The notes under the pieces: model-generated
The model's database searches: none
What the model saw: only the letters and a program-made list of their open reading frames with translations
What the model was told of the DNA's origin: nothing
Assembly (NCBI GenBank): GCA_032173965.1
Contig: CM063284.1
Coordinates: 102,176,410-102,240,409, forward strand
Length of the DNA stretch: 64,000 nt
Direction: 5' to 3'
DNA from: Sitta carolinensis
Taxonomy: Eukaryota; Chordata; Aves; Passeriformes; Sittidae
Made by a program: the position numbers and the translations under genes
In this document: positions 1 to 12,600 of the stretch, piece by piece
How the letters are laid out: each line of letters starts with the position of its first letter
How positions within the stretch are numbered: position 1 is the stretch's first letter

Positions 1-3000
1 AGAAGTACTAAATTTTGACAGTAGTTGTGTATCTCTGCTCTGAAGGAACAGAGAAATCTAGTGAAACAAAGATTTCTCTAGCACACACAGCACACAGTTC
101 AAGATCTCCTGTCTTGCAATTCAAGACGTCCTGGTAACCCAGCAGTTTCAGTTTTTTCTGTGTTGTGACTGTTAGACACGAGACAAATTTCCATTGTTCC
201 TATTTTCTGTTCACTTGTGAAAAAATTATGCTAACTCAACCCACTGGCTGAATGTCCATTACAGTCAGGTTAAAAAGTTTAGGGACACATTCAAACATTG
301 TTTAAGTATCCCAACAACTATGAATTTTAGTTTGGTAAAAGTCACAGTGCTAACTGGACATAATACAGTATCAGGAATTTACAGTATTAAATCTTTATCG
401 CATTGAAATGGCAAACCACCCTGCAATGACCACAATTTATCTAATAATTTCAATATTTCATTATTTCTCTGATTCAAGAAAGTAAAGAATCCCCCACTAT
501 TTCAGAGCAGATGAAACAAACTGATTTCTGACACTCCTGTGATTCCTGCTTGCCATGCTCGCTCATCAAAATGCTCTCATGTTTATTTTGTCCATCATGA
601 AGAACTTGCCAGGGACTAAAGGACCTCAGCAGCACCTGATGAGTTTAGCAGTAAAAAGCATTTTGGGCTCAGTGTTAGAAGGAAACAATCCCCACACACT
701 CCCTGAAGAGTGGGAACAGTCTCCCTCTAACCACCTCTAAAGAACAGTGATCTGCAAACACCAATGTGTCAGTGCTCATCTTCCCTTTTTTTTCCATCCT
801 GTGATCCTTGATGGTTGTGCAGACCATTCAAATAGTCCATCATTAGATGCTAACATAGGTTGGGCTAACTGCTGAACTTCCATATGAGACAAGGGAGCAG
901 CATGAAGAACTTTTTCCCCCCCTCCCCTCTTCCCATACCACAATACTAATGCCTGCTGGGTGGAGCAAGGGCATAAATAAACTGGTTTTGATTCATATAA
1001 AAGCTGCAGAGAGAAAGTCAGGAGATAAAACCCTCTTCATAATATAATAGATGGAAAGCAAACAGGTTTCCTGAAAATTTTATGATTTCCAATGAAAAAT
1101 AAAACACATTCAAGCACTCAAATAAGTATGTCTTTCTTAAATGCAATAGTTTTTAATTTTTGGTACAAGAGACTGAGATCCCAATCTGCCTATATACAAA
1201 TAGCACAGAATTACAAAAAGAAAGTTTATCTAAGTCAAATTTCTTAATTTTTATTAAATTCAAAAACTGCAGGAAAAAAAATCACAAGTTTCTAAGTACA
1301 AATAAAAACAAATCAGCTAAAATAAAATGGTTGTCAAGTTAAAACCCACTTTCCATAATTCTCCCTTCCTTGCTATTGCCCACAGTATCATCTGAACTCC
1401 CAGAAGTGCTTTAGAAATTCATTTTATCTTACCAATAGGCCAATAGGATAGTAAACTCTTAAGTTTACTATTTAAAAAAGCAAACTGTTTAGGCACAAGG
1501 TGGCAGAAGACATAAGCACAAATATCAACCATGCTTTCTTAAATTTGTCAGTAGAAATACAGGTGTGCTACAGGCCTGCAAGGCATTGAATTCAGAATGT
1601 CAGAGCTTATTCAGTGAAATAAGGGTTTTGTTTTTTGGTTTTTTTTTTTCTTCTTTGTGTTAACAGTTTGTTGTGTCTTTTTTCTCCCATAAAACAGAGA
1701 GAAGCTGTTTAAGTCAGTGGTATACTTTACTGTTCAGTGCCAGTGTTCTGGCTAGAAGAGTGGCAAAAGTGACAAAATGGGTTCCAGCACCAGAGAACGC
1801 GAAGTAGAGAAGCTGTAGTGTGAAAAAGACTGGTTCATACTTGTGTTGTCAGTGTAATTAATAGTCTGGTGACCACCTGCTAAGACAGCATGACAAGCAG
1901 TCACATGCTATTTGAAGATATCAGCTGGGCCAGGTCATCAGCTGCTCTCCCAACAGAGCAATGACCAAGGTGAAGAACTAATGTCTGCTGCTCTTCCAAC
2001 TACACTTAAAGGAACTGTCAAACAGAAAATTAAATCATAACAAAATTAACATAAGTGTTGTTCCATATTCCAGATTCTACCTTTTACCCATTACTTGATA
2101 CTTGCCATTCTAATAACAGGTGCAGTTCCACTGTCATTCATAAATACAAAATTTTATTTGCACTTCATTAGTTTAGAAAGACCACAACGTTTTTCAATAC
2201 CACAACATTCAGGACACACCAAGTTATTCAAATATGTATCTACTGATTTACCACAGCTAAACTAAACAGTGCATTTAATAAAAGATATACCAAAGATATA
2301 ATTCACAAGTTCATTATCAGACAAAATCCTAACACAGTATTTGCTTGATGGGAATAATTTCCACCAGTAGGAAAGAAAATAATTTTACCTTAGGTTCCCT
2401 TCCCCCATCCCTACAGATGTCCAGACAAAAATACACATATATATTCCCTAACACAGGAAAATGTATCATCGTATTTTTTTTTTCAAGAACTTGTCTAGGA
2501 CAGCAGCATTGCTTTTTTATTCCTTCTTTTAGAGCTTGATAATCTCCATTTTTTATTGAAACTTAATGATTCTTGTAAGCAAATTCATGTTTATGCAGAA
2601 AATAATATATGCTTTTTCAAAGTGCAATCTTAGATCTGCACCAGGTGTGATGACTCGGTACACAAAGAAAGGGTGCAGCATTTAACAAAATAAATAAAAG
2701 ACTGCCAAAAATTAAACTTAGCTTTTCAAAAATCCAGTCAGCAGAGGATGCTACAGCCAAAAATATTTTCACTACATTAAAAGGAAACATAATCTTGATT
2801 ATGGAAGCTTTGTACATAAAGTCCTTTGTTTTTAAAAAATTTGTCTTTAAAATAGTTAGCAAAGCACCATATACTTATCTTCATACCAGAAGAGCTTCTG
2901 CCTGCCTGTTTATAATAACAAAGAACTATTACAACATTTATGTCAAGAATAGGTATAGATTTAATTTCTCCTCCTCCTCAACTGGATGTGTGGCAAACCC

Positions 3001-3251
3001 CCACCGACTGTACAGTATTTATAACACTGGGGCAATGAATGAAACATCATTTTGAGGGAGAGGGGTAATAATTAAATGTTATAGTTGAATCCTACATAGG
3101 ATTGCATATTTGCATATTTACAAGTTAGTGTGTAGCTCTGACTCGAATAACAAAGTGCAAGGAGAAACTGCCATATGATTGTAGTGCAGAGTAGTACAGA
3201 TACTTTCTTTACCCTCCTGCTCATATTTTTCACTCTGGAGGAAGTAACAAG
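1..3251 (-). other. RAB12: RAB12 3' UTR and downstream flank
   Basis: AT-rich sequence with no recognisable coding exon, directly downstream of the RAB12 stop on the minus strand. AATAAA signals in the RAB12 direction (TTTATT on the plus strand) lie at 2552-2557, 2516-2521, 2153-2158, 1250-1255 and 582-587. Which one ends the mRNA cannot be told from sequence; several may be used. Short plus-strand ORFs at 555, 1160, 2345, 2795 and 3175 look like chance. Confidence 0.6.
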
Positions 3252-3365
3252 TCAACAGCAACGGACATGTGGCCTTGGAGGAGGCAGTTCTGGTGGGATT
3301 TCTGGCTCTGGTTGCAGGGACAGGATACTGTTGGACAACTCATTTCTTATAACATCCAGTGGCAT
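3252..3365 (-). CDS. RAB12: RAB12 coding exon 6 (C-terminal tail, Cys-Cys)
   Basis: Terminal coding exon, residues 214-250 plus TGA at 3254-3252. The acceptor is a pyrimidine tract ending ttaag|ATGCCA. It encodes the hypervariable tail: [10 protein letters not shown], a proline-rich stretch with PPELPPPRP, and the double-cysteine prenylation end HVRCC. Confidence 0.97.
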   Translation of the reverse strand: MPLDVIRNELSNSILSLQPEPEIPPELPPPRPHVRCC

Positions 3366-6300
3366 CTTAAAGAAAAGAAAAATCACCTGTAAACAGTCAT
3401 CTGCACAGAAAGAACTCATTTCAAGAGTTCACTGACAGCCAAAGCCTCAATTTCAGGGTCTTTTGGGTCTTATTAGTGAAATGCAGTGGTCAGCAGTCTG
3501 TGAACTGCATCATGTCCACTATGTATTATCCAAAAATTTCAATCTGTAATTCAATCTGTTCAATCTGACAATCTGTACTTGCTCTCTGCCCTCCCAAGCA
3601 TGTGCAGTCATTATTTAAACATTAACCATTTGTGTGACCAGAGGAATACTACCACCTGAGAATTTTACCTTTTTCAGAATGTCATCAACAAGCTTTAGAA
3701 ATATTTCATCCACATTAAAATTATCCTTGGCACTTGCTTCACAGAACCGCATCCCAGTTATTTGCTGTGCAAACTGATGGGAGAGAAAATAAAATAACTC
3801 CATGAAGATATGTACAAATAGCCACAGATAGCAAATACATCCTCCTTAAAAACCTTAAAATAATCCCCAAACACAGATCCTTCCCTGTGATGGAAGTCTA
3901 ATTAAATTAATAATACTGGATCTGTATGGTACAGCAAATACTGCAACATATAGCAAATTTTTGCTTAAAAAAGGTTTATTGGAAAAGTGCTCCGCATTTT
4001 TCCAGACTTAATTGATGTATTCATTTGGTGCATATTGCTGCAGACTGCCAAAAAGGAAGAACTTATCAGAACAGCTAATCTCAACTTTATTATTCAAAAT
4101 GTAGAAAAGGGAAGTCCTGATGCAAGAATTAGCCTCACTCCAAAAGGCTTGAATAAGCCTTCACTTCCAGATCTTTGTGTATGGCCATACTGACATCATT
4201 CTGGTGAAGATGGTGCTTATGTCACACTACAACAAACATACTCACTTGTAAGGTTCCTTAAGACTTTTGGGATTGCAAGAGAACAAAAGGAACATGAAAA
4301 CAAAGGTGAGCCAAGTAATCAAGCAGGGCTGTTGCTCGTCCAAAAATACTACTGAGAAGCAAATATCTGAAAGAAGGCCGACGAAGATTTCCTGAGTGGA
4401 GATCTCCATTTGTGCTTCAGGTCTTCACTACGTCCCCTTTAAGAGCCCAAAAAGGAGTATCCCCCACACTACTGGTACAGTGTAAGCCGACTTGTAACTT
4501 ACTCTTTCTTTAGACCAAAAACACACTACTCCAGCAGGAACACTTGTAACTGCACATTATATACAAATAAAAACCACATGGATTTTGAGAGACCACCACC
4601 ACTCTCAATATGTTCCCTGCATCCAGCAGTCTGAACAAGAGTAGTCAGGGACCATCAGCAGCAATGCCACAACAGCTTTGCCTCTAGACCTGTCCTTACC
4701 TTCTCTCCCTGCTGCCGAGTAATCTCTCGATCAATTTCACAGTCCAGTTTATTTCCAACTAATAGAAGCTCTGCATCTTCTGAAGCATACTGCAATTAAA
4801 GCATTTCTAATTAACTAAATCTAGAAACGTTAAGATTTTGTAATGCAAACACAAATACAAAAAAAGGGCAATTCCACTACTAAATAATGGACCACACTGA
4901 CACAGTTTATCGGTAGATATTCTCCCCAAACATTATTTTAAAAAAAATTATTTTTAAATTCCATTTTTAAAATGTGACTTGAGAACTAGATGCTTTAGTT
5001 TATCTAAGAATGAACAAAAATGACCTTTTTTTCACAGACAGGAAACAAACCACCCTCCCCCCACTGCAAATGTAAATGATCAGTGTTATAGATTTTCACT
5101 GACACTTCTAACTGGGACAAGTCTAGTTCAAGAAAGCAGGAATGGACAACCATTCTGTAACAAAAATGCATCAATGTTAAATTCTGGCTAAAAGTAATCT
5201 GTGAAAATTAGCTGACAGTAGTTTATTAATCCTAAACTGATGCTGTAAATTTCTTTGAGGGGAAAAAACCAAACTTTGCTAAAAAAAAAAAAAAAAAAGC
5301 ATGTAAAAAGAAAATACTTAAGGCATACCTTATCAATCATTTTCATCCATTTTGGTAAATCGTCAAATGTTTCCTTCTTGGTGATATCATACACCAAAAT
5401 AATTCCCTTGGCACTTCTGTAATAAGCTGAGGTAATGCTGTTGAATCTCTCCTGACCTGCTGTGTCCCTAAGAAGCAGCAGCAAACAGTGGCACAAACAT
5501 TTCACCAATTTGCAAAATACAGAATAATTCATTTACATTTTAATAATAACACTCCCACATTCATTAGAGACACTACATTTCCTTCCATATGTGTGAATTT
5601 TAGGAAAAAAATGGAGTAGTACTTTCAATCACAAAAAGTTTTCATATTAAAACTATCTCATATTAACTTCACCAAGAAAGGCCACCAAACATTTCTACAT
5701 GTGTCTGAGTGAAGCCATCCAATGAAAATGTACCAGGAGATAAAGCTGGTTTTGTGTTATTGGGGTTTGTTGTTTGTTTTGTGGACTTTTGGTTGGGTTT
5801 TTTAACAGCCCTAAAAAAATTAATGGATACATGCTTATTAAACACATCCACACACCCAACCATAAAAAAAGCAACGCACTGATCATTATTACTTGAGCTT
5901 TCAGACTCTTTTTGGATCAACCACAGCAATTCAGCCACGGTTCTAAAACTACTGAAAAACCTACTGGCACAGAAGTTAATGAAAAGAGTGAGCAATCATT
6001 AAGTGATACAACTTTTGCACCAGATACCTGGCTTTCACACTTACATCTACTTATCTGAGGTGTGCAAGTAACATTTCCGTGCTGGCTGTCAGCACTGTAG
6101 GTGTTTCAGACAGGGTGCATTCACACTGGAGCCTAATTTCCAGCAATGACACTAAGTCACCATACTAGCTATGGCTTCTGCTCCAAAGTAGATGAGACAG
6201 AAGAGTTATTTTTTAGTGAACCGTGAAAACTTTTGAACTGCTTTTAATCACATCATCAAGCCTGCCCAGGGAAGATTTTTGGCAGTTTTACTAAATAAAT

Positions 6301-6621
6301 AGCTGGTGCATATCCTAAGTCTTAAAATGTGACTGGCATCTCAACTGGAAAGTAGGTTATATGGTGCTCCAAAGTGATCAAGCATTTGCTGCTTGAGTTC
6401 AGCCCCCAAAGTCAATGGATAATTTTGAAATTTCACTGTTAGAACAAGTCAGAAGATGGATCAAAATTAAGAGTGGACGAGGAAAAATGTGTGCATGTGT
6501 GTTGGGACTCAAAACTTCAACATTAATCCTCTTCAACAGTCACATTTTAGACAAAAGGAGGAGGGAGGAGGATGAACTTGGGAATGAGATTAACAATGGA
6601 GACCTGAAACATTTGTTACCG

Positions 6622-6663
<42 letters not shown>

Positions 6664-9600
6664 ATGCTCACAAAATGCCACATTGATTGTCCTGAAGGTT
6701 TAATCCCTTTAAGGTCCTATGCACAACAAGCAGTAGAATAGACTACCACAAACCTATCTTACTCTGCATAAAATCTTTAGAAATTTCAAGCAAGTTTCAA
6801 AGTGATGTATTTAACTTGCCTCTGAAATTGCCACAAGTGCATTTGATAGCAACAAATATTTACTAGTGATCTAGAGAGAAAAGCAGTGTCCACTAGAACA
6901 AGATTTGGAACCTGTGCTTCATAGCCTGTGGGAAAATAATCACTTACACTTCACTGCAAGCCAATGACATTGCAACACAGGGTGGAAGAGAGCAAATTCC
7001 TACTGCATCCATTTTTGTTTTATTTTTATTTAAAGCCCACTCTCGAAACTTCAAAATTACATTCATATAGAATTCTGGGACCCTACAGAAAATGAAAATA
7101 GGTAGCCTGTTTCAAAAAGGTCAAGCACTAATAGTATTGCAGACCAGTTTTAGATGGTTAATTGGTTGTTTTCTTATCACTAATGAGGCATTTTTGTAAA
7201 GCAATACAAGTTCTGGCAGCTGAAATTACATATATAATATTACTCAGAGCAAGTAACTCTACATTCTTTTCCATTAACCTCTTTGTTACAGTCAGATTCA
7301 TTTTTTGGAAGGTCCTCTGGATGTTCAGTCTGTTAAAAATTTAATAATCTTAGTATGAACCGTTGATTTTCCACATATGGATAACACTGCTCTAGTGTTT
7401 ATGAACTCAGAATTATGACCTCACAGACCAGCCCCTGACATCTGTTGTTAATCCAGCCTACTGATCGAAGTTAATCAGGGATGGCAGACCTTTAGTTCCA
7501 TCATTCTAAGCACAAATAACTACATGGCAGGTGGAAGGGCATATTTCATGTGGGAGAATACACCAATTCTATCTTTGTTAGATAGCAACATAGTTAGATA
7601 ATTTTTATTTGTTAGATAGTTTTCCGAGTAATGGGAGAAGTTGCTTTTTGGTTTTGTCTGTCAGTTTGTTTCGCCGGTCTTTTCCCTCTTTTCTGTGCTC
7701 CTAGTGGAATACAGAAATAAAGAGGGTATTTTAGTCACCTGTCTGTGCCTTCAGGTGAGTGCGAAGGACCTTTAGCAACTCCATCACAAGGTACCAGATC
7801 ACTGAGTACATAATTATGAAAACAGAGGAGAAACAAACACTAATGTTCAACTACCCTCCCTGAGGGCAGTCATCAGTGCACTGGATAAGCAAGCCATGAA
7901 GAGAACTATGTGACGTTACACAACTCTCCCACTCCAGCTATCTCCAACCCCACACTTCCTTAGCCCGGCTGAGTGCTCCAAGTCCACCTGGTACTATCAG
8001 CTTTTCCTCTCTCCACAACACCCTCAGGCTCTTTAAATAGCATTCCTAGGCTGCTGCACCCTGTGTTCCCTGTGTTTGTGTAGGTCCTTCACCCAAGTGT
8101 CACACAACCCGCAGTCTGGCTTGCTGGCTGTTTGGGACACATAACATGCTGTGGCCACTTTAGAACAACCATGGACAGCCTGGCTGCCCACTTCCTATAA
8201 TAAATGGCCAGATGACCACTGACCATCACCTGAGTCATGTCAATTATAGTGGATTACTGCTGACTTTCTTTACCTTGCTTGATGTGACTGACCCCCCCAA
8301 CACTTCACCTCTCCTCCTGCAGCAGGTGGAAATGAAACCAGTCAGCAGATTTCTGATTGTGAGCATGATACTTTAACCCTTATTTCCCTTGAAAAGTGGA
8401 AGAAAAATGGCTGAATTTGCTGTCTCTAATATTACCCTTATGTTGTATTAGTCTTCACACTGTAAAGGCAAAAGTTGGAAACCTATTCCTGCAATAAGTA
8501 AGTTTATAATGCAACCCCAGGCTACCAAAGGAAACTGCAGTTTGAATATGAAGTTGATCTTTAGCATGGAAAATCTTGTCTTCTACTAGATGCCATCCTA
8601 TTTTTCATAAAAATGTGCAGCAAATTCTTCCAGTGGTGAGTTAAAGATGACAACCTCTAATGTGGAGCTAACATTGAAAGCACATCTAAATTCAAATGCC
8701 TTCTTCTAACATGAAGGGCTGGAGCAATTACTCTTGCTATACTATTTTCACAGATGTATTGCACTCTTGAAGCTGGAGTTTCTGTAAGGATAGCTGTTGA
8801 AGCACTAGTGGGAAGGTGGAAGAAGAGATGACCACTGTTCAATTGGGCTAACAGTACTAACTTTGTGACTCTCATGAGTGATACTAATGCTACTAGTTCT
8901 TTATTTGCTCTGGTCAGAATCAACACAATAGCAGAAGTCATCACAATTTAATTTCAATTTAACTGAACTCCAGAAGTTCAAATAAGAAATTACTACAACT
9001 TAAACAACGACTTGGTATAACTGAAAAAAAACCCCATCAGATTACTTTTTTTTTTTAATGCTAAAAAGCAGTTTTCTTCAGTTGATTTTTTTTCCAATAA
9101 AGTTTTCTAAATGAAAAGGCACTGGTCCTTCTAATTTGTAATCAGAAACATATAGTGTATGACCCCTCAACCAGCTATAGTCTGCAATTAGAGAATCCAA
9201 CTACTTGACTAGTTTTTGCTTCCCAGAGAGAAACTAGACAGCACTCCAAAAATACAAACATATATTAGAACAAACAAAAGCAAATAAAAAAATCACACAA
9301 AGGCCCATTTTCAAGTGTTGACTTGTCATGTTCCATGGCAGACTGCATACAACACAATACAAAAACAGTTAATTAAAATATCTTTGGATAATTTATCTTT
9401 TACCTAAATGTTCTCTGTGTCTACTGAAACCAGTTGAAACAGACACAAGGGCAGACTCAAAACTGTCTCTGGCACTCTAGCTGAATTAATTTTTTATGAA
9501 TGGTGGTGTAAATTTGCAATAGAAGTGAAAGTTTTGAAACTTACATAAAAACATAACGCTAATTTAACACTTTTACATTCTCTATGTTTTCATGGAAGCT

Positions 9601-12600
9601 ACTGGAAATATTTTTAAAAAAACAATTTTAGAGGTTAATTCTACCTGTCAAATGGATTTTTTCCTTCCCATAAACCAAATTTATATAATATATAAATAAT
9701 TTATTTCAGAGGTACTGAACCAAAGAAACGACATTCTTATATATTCTAGAACAGGGACTTTCCAAGACAACTGTCTCTTAGAAAACAGAGCAGGCAGAAT
9801 GTGAATTTTTTATGAGAATGCACTGGTTTAAAACACCTTCAGAAGGAAATCAAAGCTTGTTTTGTTCACAGGTCGCTGGCTACCTTGAGCAGTAAACCTG
9901 TAGAGGTATCAGAGAGCTCCCTTGGCTACCCAGAGAGGAACTGGGAGCAGTGGCAGGGCAGCACTGCTTCCCACAAGTTGGTCCTCCCTTTCAGAGGGGA
10001 AGCTGGAAGCGACTGTGTCAGCTCTTTGTGTCAGTGACTGCCCACATTACTCAGGTGAGAGGGCACAGTCAGACACCTTCCTGTCCTGCTTCAAAGCAAC
10101 AGTGAGGGGTTCCTATTATTCAGCCCTGTTTTTCAGCTTTGAAGAAGCACTGATTCACAGATGCTTGGATTAACCTGGACACTTACACTATCCAGTAGTT
10201 CTGGTTACTCTACCTCATGGCTTGAGCTGCATGCAGGTATTACTTCACACAGGAGCTTGTATCAGCCTAAAACTGCAAGGCAGAAGCTGGTTTACTGTGT
10301 CCTCTCACTTTTGGCAAACCAAGGGGCACTACTAACTGTTCCAGGTGGCACAGAAAAGCTGGACACTGTGACCTCAGTGAAGCTCTATCATTGCATAATC
10401 TAAGGAGTAGAAGGTTGTTTCCTGACTGGAAGTCAGAAAAATAGGGAACACAGGGACCAGATAGGAAGCTAGAGGTGAGAGCAGACGCCTCTGAGATCCT
10501 CAGGGTGCAGTTCCCCATTATGAAAGGAACACGGGAGACAAGTCCTTTTGTATTCTACTCTCCTAAGAGCCGCAGCTGTGAAAGCTGCTTTCAAAAGGAC
10601 TCTTGTACACCTAATCGCTTGAAATATTCAACACTGTACTGTTTAAATGTATCTTTTCATAAACTCAAGGGGTAGAGCTTTGTGGAAAACACTCTGCTGA
10701 TAGTGGTCAGGGGAGAGACAGGTCAAGTGACTGTAAAAATACCAATGTAAACTTTTTAAAAACCATTCTTGTTTGACTCTAGAAGTAGAATCACCAGATT
10801 ACTAAAAAAAAAAAAAAAACAAACAACCCAGCAAAATTTCATGCTTTGAAATGTAACTTTAGTCAGTTTAAGAAAACACTTAAGTGTAAACTTCAGAAAT
10901 TATCTGTTCACTGAATAAAACAGGTCTTTTTAGGCAGTTACTGCAATCAATGTATGTAACGCTACCAGGAAGTATGAGGCAGCCTAAATTCTGTCACTGT
11001 GTAGGTATGAAAAGAGACTGACTTATGATCAGCATGCAACTGAAATCTGCATTTCTAAACTTCCAAGTGTTTGACTTGGTAAATTGCTTTCCTCTTCAAT
11101 CCAACAACTGGAGGTACAATAAGGAGCTGAGGGAGCTGGGGTTGTTTAGCTTGGAGAAAAGGAGGCTCAGGGGAGACCTTGCCACTCCCTATATCTCCCT
11201 GAAAGGTGGCTGTAGCCAGGTGGGGGGGTGTTGGTCTCATCTCCCAAGTAACAGGGGACAGGACAAGAGGAAACAGCCTCGAGTTTCACTGGGGGAGGTT
11301 TAGATTGGCTACTAGGAAAAAAAAATCTCTTTACCTAAAGGATTGTCAAGCACTGGAACAGGCTGGCCAGGGCAATGGCTGACTCACCTCAACAGACATG
11401 CAGACATAACCCTGTAAAGTCATGCAGACACAACCCTTGGGGACAGGGTTTAGTGGTGGACTTAGCAGCACTGGGTTAATGGCTGGACTCATTGATCTTA
11501 AGGGTCTTTTTAAACCTAAGTGGATCTGTGATAGTAAGAGTTTATAGGTAGGCCCAACAACATGCACAACCGAAATCAAAATTAATTAGCAAAAGTTGTG
11601 CTTATCTAAATTGCTTTTCTAAAAAAACTGGAAGTATGCCAAGACAGTTTTAAAGGTTAAGAACAACATCTCAACAGTCACTGTTGGAGAGAAAGTGACT
11701 CTTAGGAGCAAGATGTCATATTCATTAATTTTATAATATTTTAAAATATTATCTCTTTACATTGGGTTTTCCTTGCCATTTTAGTAAGGCTTCACATAGG
11801 AGTAAATATCACATCTTAGCAACCTATCAACTTTTAAATTAAATTTTTAAAGTTTCTTATATCCTATTAGCATATTCTCAATATGTGGAAAATAATGGTT
11901 TAAACATCTCTTTTCCAAAAAACTTCACTTGTATTTATTCAACATGAGAATTTTTTTTATAAGCTTAGCACATTTCACAGTAAGAATGCATATTAGGCAT
12001 ACATTAGCATCTCCAAATCCGAATTTTTTGTTACCTCTGTCAGCTCCAGCAGACCCTGGCTAACAATTGCTGGCTCAACTGCCAGTCTTGTGGTCCCAGG
12101 TTTCCAAACAGGGACAGATGAATGAAGACATGCCACTAACATTCAGGTGTTAGGTGACGGATGAGACCAAAGATGAAGCAGCAGTTAACTCAGAGGGAAG
12201 CAAGACAGACACATGGTGTGACAGACAGAATTGATGGTGACCTGCCAAGAGGAGTTAGTAAACTGAATTCACTGCATCCATGTAGTTAAGAATGAAAAAC
12301 TACCAGAATATCCCAAAAGCGTAATAAAAAGAATATTCAGAGCTTTCCCCCCGCTCTATGGATTGTTAGCAGCTTAAACAGTTGAACTACAATGCCAATT
12401 ATGCATCACACACCGTTAATAAATCAAAGCTAAGCTTCTACATAGTAGTATGTAAGATTAATGTATAGAACATAGCTGGTTTATTCTCTCGAGTATGTCT
12501 ATATATTGTAGTACTCTGCAAAACAAAGGAGTGTTTAGCTCCATAATTTCTAAACAATAAAAATTGTATTAATCACTAACATGAAGAACCATTACCAGAA

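Noticed and set aside
9922..10675. Cluster of overlapping 66-83-codon ORFs on both strands in RAB12 intron 2
   Set aside because: Frames overlap on both strands, and no motif, splice site or poly-A arrangement supports a gene.
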